This document shows positions 58,604 to 64,000 of a DNA stretch of 64,000 nucleotides, piece after piece. The DNA is taken from positions 1,068,875-1,132,874 of the forward strand of contig NZ_AP018929.1 in assembly GCF_008326425.1 (NCBI RefSeq). Direction: 5' to 3'. Source of the stretch: Sulfuracidifex tepidarius. GTDB taxonomy: Archaea; Thermoproteota; Thermoprotei_A; Sulfolobales; Sulfolobaceae. The translations under genes and the position numbers were made by a program. Under the pieces are notes generated by a model. It saw nothing but the letters and a program-made list of their open reading frames with translations, was not told where the DNA came from and made no database searches. How positions within the stretch are numbered: position 1 is the first letter of the stretch; every line of letters starts with the position of its first letter.

Positions 58604-59377
58604 TCAGTTTTCTTTCTCCTCCACTCTCTTCTTAGATGCACCAGCTAGATATACGTATACATTCACCTTAAAATTCCCCTTTAGATTATTCAACATAGTC
58701 TCATCCCTTTTCTCCGAGCTTCCGTCATTGATATAAACTTCCTTAAACTCCCCATTTATCATAAGAACCCTAAAAGACATCCCTTCTCCAAGTCCTGAGA
58801 TGTACACTACTGGGTATTTAGACACCTCACTGTACATATTCTCTAGGAAAACAGCGAGGTTGGGTTCTGCATCTATATTTTCTGTCTTTTCTAATTTTGA
58901 TTTCAATAATATCTTTGACACATCGGAAATTTTGCCAAGATCGAGATTACCGAAGTCCAATCCAGTTTCCATAGGTCTTTCTTCCTTCACTTGTTCACCT
59001 ACTGTCTTAGCAACCTCATTTCCGATTGTTGGTAGTGCCTTAGAGACTATCCATTCCTTCTCTCCTACATACTTAAGCATTACTTTAATGTTGCATTCCT
59101 TAGGAGTCTGATTTAGAGAAAACATTAGCTCTAGAAGAGAGCTTTTCGCCTTCAGTTTATATTCTATGAAGTCCTTTCCAATTAGTCCTATTTCAGTAGA
59201 GAACGTTTCTTTATAACTGAATATCCCCATTCTGTTAAACCTTAAAGTTACATCATCTCCCTTCAGACCCACCAGATAAGGTAAATTGCTTACCACATTA
59301 GTCTTATCCATGAGCCATTTCTCGACGGTTTTGCATGACGTTTCTGTTGAGACCTCTTGTGAGTATAATTTTGTCAT
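58604..59377 (-). CDS. Hypothetical 257-residue protein
   Basis: Unrecognised soluble protein. The first half has strand-rich segments (LPYLVGLKGDDVTLRFNRMG, SYKETFSTEIGLIG, ECNIKVMLKYVGEKEW) that could form an SRPBCC-type cavity fold, and the second half carries a linker and a helix, then strands YPVVYISGLGEGMSFRVLMING and VNVYVYLAGASKKR. No catalytic or metal motif. It ends about 100 bases before the xerA start on the same strand. An A/T-rich region follows upstream. Confidence 0.65.
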   Translation of the reverse strand: MTKLYSQEVSTETSCKTVEKWLMDKTNVVSNLPYLVGLKGDDVTLRFNRMGIFSYKETFSTEIGLIGKDFIEYKLKAKSSLLELMFSLNQTPKECNIKVMLKYVGEKEWIVSKALPTIGNEVAKTVGEQVKEERPMETGLDFGNLDLGKISDVSKILLKSKLEKTENIDAEPNLAVFLENMYSEVSKYPVVYISGLGEGMSFRVLMINGEFKEVYINDGSSEKRDETMLNNLKGNFKVNVYVYLAGASKKRVEEKEN

Positions 59378-59454
59378 GCTATGTTCTATAATAAATCATG
59401 ATTTTAAGTATGTCTATTATGTTGAAATTTTTAATATATTGTTCTTCCTTAACG

Positions 59455-59523
59455 ATGTTAAAGAAGAAACTTATTAAAAAGCTAAAAAAAGTAAGATATA
59501 GTAAAATCAAGAAGGAAATGTAA
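59455..59523 (+). CDS. Candidate lysine-rich 22-residue micro-ORF
   Basis: An ATG at 59455 opens 22 codons, 10 of them lysine and one arginine, alternating with leucine, isoleucine and valine as in a cationic amphipathic helix. A TATA-like TTTTTAATATA (59428-59437) is centred about 23-26 bases upstream, as for leaderless genes here. The A-rich base composition could also arise by chance in this A/T-rich gap, so the gene is unproven. Confidence 0.3.
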   Translation: MLKKKLIKKLKKVRYSKIKKEM

Positions 59524-59572
59524 AAATAAGAATGCGTGTGTCAACGAAGAGTCCATCATAACTTAAAAGCTC

Positions 59573-59581
59573 TTTAAATAA
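59573..59581 (+). promoter_or_regulatory. TATA box of the ornithine-cyclodeaminase-family gene
   Basis: TTTAAATAA centred about 29 bases before ATG 59606; predicts a leaderless or nearly leaderless transcript. Confidence 0.55.
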
Positions 59582-59605
59582 ATCCCTGCTCTTTAAGATA
59601 GAATC

Positions 59606-60538
59606 ATGAACGTTTTAGTTCTCTCAAAGGATGATCTGTTGAAAGTGGCTGATAGCTCCACGCTAGTTGAGTCAGCGAAAGAGGCTTTCTCTTCTTTCTC
59701 GACTGGCAAAATAACCCAGCCTGAAAGGCAAGTTTTCACTGTTAATGGCAATTGGTGGGGTTCAATGATAGGATTCAACCAGCACTCGTTCGGGACGAAG
59801 ATAGTTAACGTAATTAACGAAAATAAGGAAAAAGGAAAGGCTTCAGTCAATGGGATAGCAGTCCTTTTTTCCTCTGAAAGTGGCGAAGCGGAATGCATAG
59901 CAGAAGGCTCAACTCTTACCGCTTTGAGAACGGCAGCAGCCAGCGTCCTTTCTACGTGGATTGCGTTAGGCAGAAGATATTTCAACTCTCTAGGGGTTAT
60001 AGGAGCTGGAGAAGAGGCTTACTACCATGTGAGAGTAGCCAGAGACTTCTTTTCAATTGGTGACATAATGATAACCGCCAGATCTTCTCATGTAAAAGTG
60101 GCGAAAGAATTAGGTTTAATTTCAACGGACTTAAAGACACTCCTTTCTTCCTCCGAGGTTATATACTCTACTACCTCTTCACGTGAACCAGTGGTTTTAG
60201 GGAGGTTCTTGAAGCCTGAATTCCACGTTTCCAGTATAGGGGCTCATACTCCAGATTCTAGGGAACTTGATGATGAAGTCATATCTAAAGCCAGAACTGT
60301 CATTGTAGATTCCAAGGAAGCCACCTCGAAGGAGAGCGGAGATATAATAGTTCCGGGCAGGTTAGGGTTACTCAATGATAAGCTGATCGAAATAGGAGAA
60401 GTCATATCAAAGGGCATAAAGGTTGAAAGGCCATCTGTCTTCAAGACAGTAGGGATTGCCTCTCAGGATCTTATGGCGATGAGTTACCTCTGTAAGAAGG
60501 CTGAGAAAGAGGGAATAGGGAAAGAAGTTAGCATTTAA
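59606..60538 (+). CDS. Ornithine cyclodeaminase/mu-crystallin family protein
   Basis: NAD(P)-dependent protein of 310 residues. The family includes ornithine cyclodeaminase, archaeal alanine dehydrogenase and ketimine reductases. Visible: GTKIVNVINENKEKG with a candidate catalytic lysine (about 72), GSTLTALRTAAASVLS, the Rossmann GVIGAGEEAYYHVR and SSIGAHTPDSRELDD. The exact substrate is not determinable. It converges with the cobalamin adenosyltransferase gene (9-base gap). Confidence 0.85.
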   Translation: MNVLVLSKDDLLKVADSSTLVESAKEAFSSFSTGKITQPERQVFTVNGNWWGSMIGFNQHSFGTKIVNVINENKEKGKASVNGIAVLFSSESGEAECIAEGSTLTALRTAAASVLSTWIALGRRYFNSLGVIGAGEEAYYHVRVARDFFSIGDIMITARSSHVKVAKELGLISTDLKTLLSSSEVIYSTTSSREPVVLGRFLKPEFHVSSIGAHTPDSRELDDEVISKARTVIVDSKEATSKESGDIIVPGRLGLLNDKLIEIGEVISKGIKVERPSVFKTVGIASQDLMAMSYLCKKAEKEGIGKEVSI

Positions 60539-60547
60539 TTATTTCAG

Positions 60548-61069
60548 TTACTTACCTTTCCAAATCACGTCAGGGTTATTCGTTTCTTTGTTTACCCACA
60601 GTGCAAGCACGAAAAGTAGAGATGACAAACGGTTCAAGTAAACTATGTGAACTTCCTTTACCATCAAGTTTTCCTCTCTAATTAGGCTCACCACGCTTCT
60701 CTCTGCCCTTCTGCAAACGCTTCTAGCCATATGAAGAAAGGAAGCAGCTTCATGTCCTCCAGGCAGGACGAAATTCTTGAGGGGAGGGAGGTTCGCAGAC
60801 GTCTTCTCTATAGACGTTTCAAGGAATTTCACCTTATCGTAACCGAAGTTCATGTCAAATCCTGCTATCTCAGATGAGAGCGAGAAGATGTCTGACTGTA
60901 TCTGAGTTATTAAATCATAGAGCGGGGGATACAGAGACATGACTATACCGAGTATGGAATTCAATTCATCTAGATTACCTAGGGCTTCGACTATTCTATC
61001 GTTCTTCCATACTTCACCCATCGAAGGCACTTTCGTCTTTCCTTTATCGCCGGTTCCAGTGTACCACAT
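60548..61069 (-). CDS. Cob(I)alamin adenosyltransferase (PduO type)
   Basis: Makes adenosylcobalamin from cob(I)alamin and ATP. 173 residues with the ATP-binding TGTGDKGKT near residues 5-13, [13 protein letters not shown], and [14 protein letters not shown] containing conserved arginines. Adenosylcobalamin is needed by methylmalonyl-CoA mutase of the 3-hydroxypropionate/4-hydroxybutyrate cycle in this group. It lies 15 bases after the antiporter gene on the same strand. Confidence 0.92.
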   Translation of the reverse strand: MWYTGTGDKGKTKVPSMGEVWKNDRIVEALGNLDELNSILGIVMSLYPPLYDLITQIQSDIFSLSSEIAGFDMNFGYDKVKFLETSIEKTSANLPPLKNFVLPGGHEAASFLHMARSVCRRAERSVVSLIREENLMVKEVHIVYLNRLSSLLFVLALWVNKETNNPDVIWKGK

Positions 61070-61084
61070 TATACTGAAGTATTT

Positions 61085-62605
61085 CTATCCGCTGATTAAA
61101 AGCCTCATTATTTCTCTTTCATAAAGCACGTTTGTGAGCTTCCCTTCTTTATCTACTACTGCTATCAACGGTTTCTCGGTCTCTCTGAATTTCTTCAAGA
61201 CGTTAGAGACTTTCACTTCCTGATTTACTGTCTCTATTTCGTCGAGGTATACGTCGCATATTTTAAGTCTATCGTAATCGTTAGGGTCTATTGCTATCAC
61301 TGTGTTCATTGACATGTATCCCATAGGTCTTAAATTCTGATCCACAACCACGACTCCCCTGACTCTCTTCTCGGTCAGGATCAACACGGCATCTTTCAGA
61401 GGGCTTTCACATGTAACGTAAACCAGTTCTTTAGCTAGGTCGGAAACGCTTTGAGATAACTTCACCTTTCTGTTCTCTTCTGTTTTCTTTCCCCCTCTAA
61501 CGTTAATTCTCTTAAAGAGTATTGGTATCACTATTGTGGAAAAGGTTATGGCTAATACAGTCTGTGAGTATTCCTTTCCATTTATGTAACCCGCTGAAAG
61601 TGCAGTAATCAGAAGTGAAGTATCGACGCCTCCTTTCACTGCAGTCCCTAACGCGTTGAAGGTTGAGTTCAGATTAACCAGCCTTGACGTTATTCCTCCA
61701 ACTATTACCTTAGACGACATAGTAATGGCAGACAATAACAAACCAACTACTAATATATCTGCTGTAATTTTAACAAAGTACAATCCTATACTTACGAAAA
61801 ATAACGGTTCGAAGAAACCGTATGTGAAGGCGTGAAGCTTCTCCTTCAGTTCTGGCCTATCGCTGAGGTAATCCCTGAGAAGGAACCCTAGGAAAAGAGC
61901 TGCTATAGCTGAGTTAAACCTGTAAGTATCGGCCAAGAACCCTATCACGAGAATGGTGGAGATCAGGGTTGCGAACTCTATCTCCCTTACTTTGAAGACA
62001 GACTCCAGTCTTTCCAGCCCCATTGAAATATATCTTCCTATTAAAATTATAGCTACAACAATCGCAATCACTTCAACCGTGGAGATAACGATATGGCTTA
62101 TGTCTTGAAGAATTGCAAACATCACAACTGCAATTATTTCGTCTATTATGACTTGGTAAAACAGATAGTTTCCTTGTAACCTCTTGCTCATCCCTACATC
62201 GATCAGAAGTCTAGTTAGAGGTCCAGCACTGCTCATAGCTAAGGGGACAGATATTAGAAGGATGTTGTCGAAACCTCCTAATGCGTACAGACTCAAGACT
62301 ATTATTAAGAAAGGGAAGGAAAGTTGCAGTATAGCGGAAAGGAAGAACTTCTTCTCAATTTTAGTCTTGATTTCGAACTCTTCAGCCCCAGCTAAAAAAA
62401 GGAGGAAGACTATACCCAGAGATGTGATGAAAGAAATGATACTGTTTACATGAACTATCCCTAGTCCACCTTCTCCCATCACTATTCCAGTGACTATAGA
62501 GCCTACGAAGGGGACTAGTCCTATCCTCCTGAATCCCTCTTCTAGTGCTTTCGCTATGAAGAGCAGTATTCCTATGAAGAGTAAAGAAGTGACTTCAATA
62601 GACAT
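61085..62605 (-). CDS. CPA2-type cation/proton antiporter with CBS domains
   Basis: Membrane protein of 506 residues with about 11-13 hydrophobic helices (1-375) of the Na+/H+ or K+/H+ antiporter CPA2 family, followed by two CBS domains (about 400-505: KDAVLILTEKRVRGVVVVD and KPLIAVVDKEGKLTNVLYE) that probably bind nucleotides and gate it. Useful for pH or cation balance in an acidophile (inference). It starts with ATG 62605 and may share a transcript with the adenosyltransferase. Confidence 0.85.
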   Translation of the reverse strand: MSIEVTSLLFIGILLFIAKALEEGFRRIGLVPFVGSIVTGIVMGEGGLGIVHVNSIISFITSLGIVFLLFLAGAEEFEIKTKIEKKFFLSAILQLSFPFLIIVLSLYALGGFDNILLISVPLAMSSAGPLTRLLIDVGMSKRLQGNYLFYQVIIDEIIAVVMFAILQDISHIVISTVEVIAIVVAIILIGRYISMGLERLESVFKVREIEFATLISTILVIGFLADTYRFNSAIAALFLGFLLRDYLSDRPELKEKLHAFTYGFFEPLFFVSIGLYFVKITADILVVGLLLSAITMSSKVIVGGITSRLVNLNSTFNALGTAVKGGVDTSLLITALSAGYINGKEYSQTVLAITFSTIVIPILFKRINVRGGKKTEENRKVKLSQSVSDLAKELVYVTCESPLKDAVLILTEKRVRGVVVVDQNLRPMGYMSMNTVIAIDPNDYDRLKICDVYLDEIETVNQEVKVSNVLKKFRETEKPLIAVVDKEGKLTNVLYEREIMRLLISG

Positions 62606-62803
62606 TTGCGTAGAGATGGCTTTTGGGTCAAATATCTTTACTTATCATGTAAAATGGTTTACTTATAGCAGTTAGGAATTTCTTGATATTAAATGAAATA
62701 ATTTATAAATATTATAAATATTTTATTATATGCTTTTAAAAATAATTCGTAAGAATAATCCAAGATCCTTCAAGCCTATGTTCGTTCTAGAGAATAGTAG
62801 TGC

Positions 62804-62812
62804 TTATATTTT
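62804..62812 (+). promoter_or_regulatory. TATA box of acryloyl-CoA reductase
   Basis: TTATATTTT centred about 26 bases before ATG 62833; supports this ATG over the upstream in-frame TTG-type start at 62800 and predicts a leaderless mRNA. Confidence 0.6.
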
Positions 62813-62832
62813 TTAGACAATATAAACAAACC

Positions 62833-63834
62833 ATGAAAGCTGTAGTAGTAACTGGACACAAACAAGGGTATAAAGTTCAGGACGTCAGCGACCCTAAACC
62901 AGAGAAAGGGGAATTGGTAGTGAAAGTAGATAGGGCTGCACTTTGTTACAGGGACACACTCCAGCTAAAGGGTTTCTATCCCAGGATGAAATACCCAGTA
63001 ATCTTAGGTCATGAGGTAGTAGGTACTGTGGAACAAGTTGGCGAAGACGTGACCCAATTTAAAGAAGGAGATAAGGTAATATCCCTGCTTTACGCTCCTG
63101 ATGGAGAATGTGAGTATTGTAGAGCTGGAGAGGAGGCTTATTGCCATCATAGGCTCGGGTACTCAGAAGAACTAGACGGGTTCTTCGCAGAGAAGGCAAA
63201 GCTGAAAGTCACGAGCGTGATCAAGGTTCCTTCAGGTGCATCTGACGAAGGGGCAGTTTTAGTCCCTTGTGTCACAGGTATGGTGTATAGAGGTCTCACA
63301 AGGGCAAAACTGAAGAAAGGAGAAACTATCCTAGTCACAGGAGCCAGCGGAGGGGTAGGCATACACGCTATACAAGTCGCGAAGGCTATGGGAGCCAAAG
63401 TGATAGGTGTGACCACTTCGCAGGAAAAGGCTGATGCTGTAGGCAAATTCGCAGATCATGTCATAGTAGGTAAAGAATTTTCTTCTGAAGCAAAAAAGAT
63501 TTCCGATATAAATGTAATTGTAGATACGGTAGGTACGCCTACTCTGGAGGAAGACCTCAAGTCCCTTTGGATGGGTGGAAGGATAGTTCAGATCGGCAAC
63601 GTTGATCCGTCAGCTCCTTTCAATTTGAAGCTAGGTTACGTAATACTGAAGGATATAGAAATCATAGGGCATGCGTCGGCAACTAAGAAGGACGCTGAGG
63701 GGGCCCTGAAACTTACAGCTGAGGGTAAGATAAATCCAGTGATAGCAGGCACTCTTCCTTTGGAAGAAGTAGATAAGGGGTATGAGCTACTTAAGGATAA
63801 ATCCAAAGTGGGCAAAGTCTTGTTGAAGCCTTGA
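62833..63834 (+). CDS. acr: Acryloyl-CoA reductase (NADPH), MDR family
   Basis: Medium-chain dehydrogenase/reductase reducing acryloyl-CoA to propionyl-CoA in the 3-hydroxypropionate/4-hydroxybutyrate cycle. 333 residues; the sequence matches in detail my memory of the characterised Sulfolobus/Metallosphaera enzyme (VVVTGHKQGY, ALCYRDTLQLKGFYPRMKYP, LGHEVVGTVEQVG, VTGASGGVGIHAIQVAKAMG, QIGNVDPS). Cysteines in C-E-Y-C and C-H-H form the structural zinc site. It has its own promoter and a 160-base unannotated tail follows. Confidence 0.88.
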   Translation: MKAVVVTGHKQGYKVQDVSDPKPEKGELVVKVDRAALCYRDTLQLKGFYPRMKYPVILGHEVVGTVEQVGEDVTQFKEGDKVISLLYAPDGECEYCRAGEEAYCHHRLGYSEELDGFFAEKAKLKVTSVIKVPSGASDEGAVLVPCVTGMVYRGLTRAKLKKGETILVTGASGGVGIHAIQVAKAMGAKVIGVTTSQEKADAVGKFADHVIVGKEFSSEAKKISDINVIVDTVGTPTLEEDLKSLWMGGRIVQIGNVDPSAPFNLKLGYVILKDIEIIGHASATKKDAEGALKLTAEGKINPVIAGTLPLEEVDKGYELLKDKSKVGKVLLKP

Positions 63835-64000
63835 CGTTAAATTAGATATAACTTAAAGGATATAACTTAAACGTAGATAGTATTACTAAAACCAGTGTTT
63901 TTTCACTTATTTATTCAGTAATTCATTTTTTAAAGAAAGGAGAAAGTATTTGGTTGGGTTTCAGCAATCTCGAGATCTAGTCATTAAGAGATCTGAATGT

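Noticed and set aside
62640-62760. A/T-rich stretch with many TATA-like repeats as a possible replication origin
   Set aside because: No origin recognition boxes, cdc6/orc1 or whiP gene nearby; it is more simply the promoter region of divergent genes.
63835-64000. Possible start of a further gene at the window end
   Set aside because: No open frame with a start codon and family-like sequence is visible in the last 160 bases.

Overview
The window is a gene-dense stretch of a chromosome from a hyperthermophilic or thermoacidophilic crenarchaeon of the order Sulfolobales (Sulfolobus, Acidianus or Metallosphaera type). The evidence is the combination of Cren7 and two Alba chromatin proteins, a TopR2-type reverse gyrase, topoisomerase VI, an archaeal XPB helicase, an archaeal ribosomal stalk and translation cluster, an intron-bearing tRNA-Leu, and an acryloyl-CoA reductase very like the one used in the Sulfolobales 3-hydroxypropionate/4-hydroxybutyrate CO2-fixation cycle. 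I could not assign a genus or species. I saw no CRISPR array, insertion sequence, prophage or replication origin; the only recombinase is a housekeeping XerA-like protein.

Layout. 0-4.4 kb: the end of an FAD synthetase gene (ribL) facing a minus-strand operon cutA-gatC-gatA-taw1-rbkR. 4.4-15 kb: DNA transactions, with an unknown gene translationally coupled to XPB, three small unknown genes, alba, reverse gyrase topR2, a second alba, and an Lhr-family helicase. 15-27.8 kb: a plus-strand run of rtcB, deoxyhypusine synthase, both topoisomerase VI subunits, aIF5A (the substrate of deoxyhypusine synthase), SRP54, a Pus10-like THUMP protein, two dehydrogenases, cren7, UMP kinase and homocitrate synthase (lysS). 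28-30 kb: tRNA-Leu(CAA), a DsrE protein, a HEPN-like protein, an acetate-type transporter and tRNA-Arg(CCT).

30.2-40.7 kb: one long minus-strand translation and secretion supercluster, transcribed as rps19e, pdcd5, rpl39e, rpl31e, eif6, rplX, pfdA, ftsY, secE, spt5, rpl11, rpl1, rpl10 (P0), rpl12 (P1), alaS and a DUF434 gene. Many neighbours overlap by 4 bases. 40.7-50.3 kb: nicotinate phosphoribosyltransferase, a PhoU-like regulator, a DUF711 protein, a DsrE2-TusA-PLP sulfur module, a small kinase, moaA, a prolidase, folE and a regulator fusing HTH and ligand-binding domains. 50.3-64 kb: glutamine synthetase, an operon of an acyl-CoA-synthetase-like protein with thioredoxin and an orphan ABC ATPase, a chain of a GHMP-family (beta-RFAP-synthase-like) protein, an RNA m5C methyltransferase, a gamma carbonic anhydrase and a radical SAM protein, then xerA, an ornithine-cyclodeaminase-family gene, a cobalamin adenosyltransferase, a cation/proton antiporter and acryloyl-CoA reductase.

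Most genes are housekeeping. The points most worth a second look are: an ftsY reading frame with no canonical start codon; an 83-bp perfect repeat shared by the two stalk-protein genes; an unknown protein coupled to XPB; a Pus10-like THUMP protein without a visible catalytic motif, in the same window as a tRNA-Leu gene with C at T-loop position 55; a cysteine-less DsrE2 coupled to a TusA-like carrier; a degenerate acyl-CoA synthetase; and two very small genes (a 56-residue zinc ribbon and a 22-codon lysine-rich ORF). Many starts fit a TATA box about 26 bases upstream, as expected for the leaderless or short-leader transcripts known from Sulfolobales.
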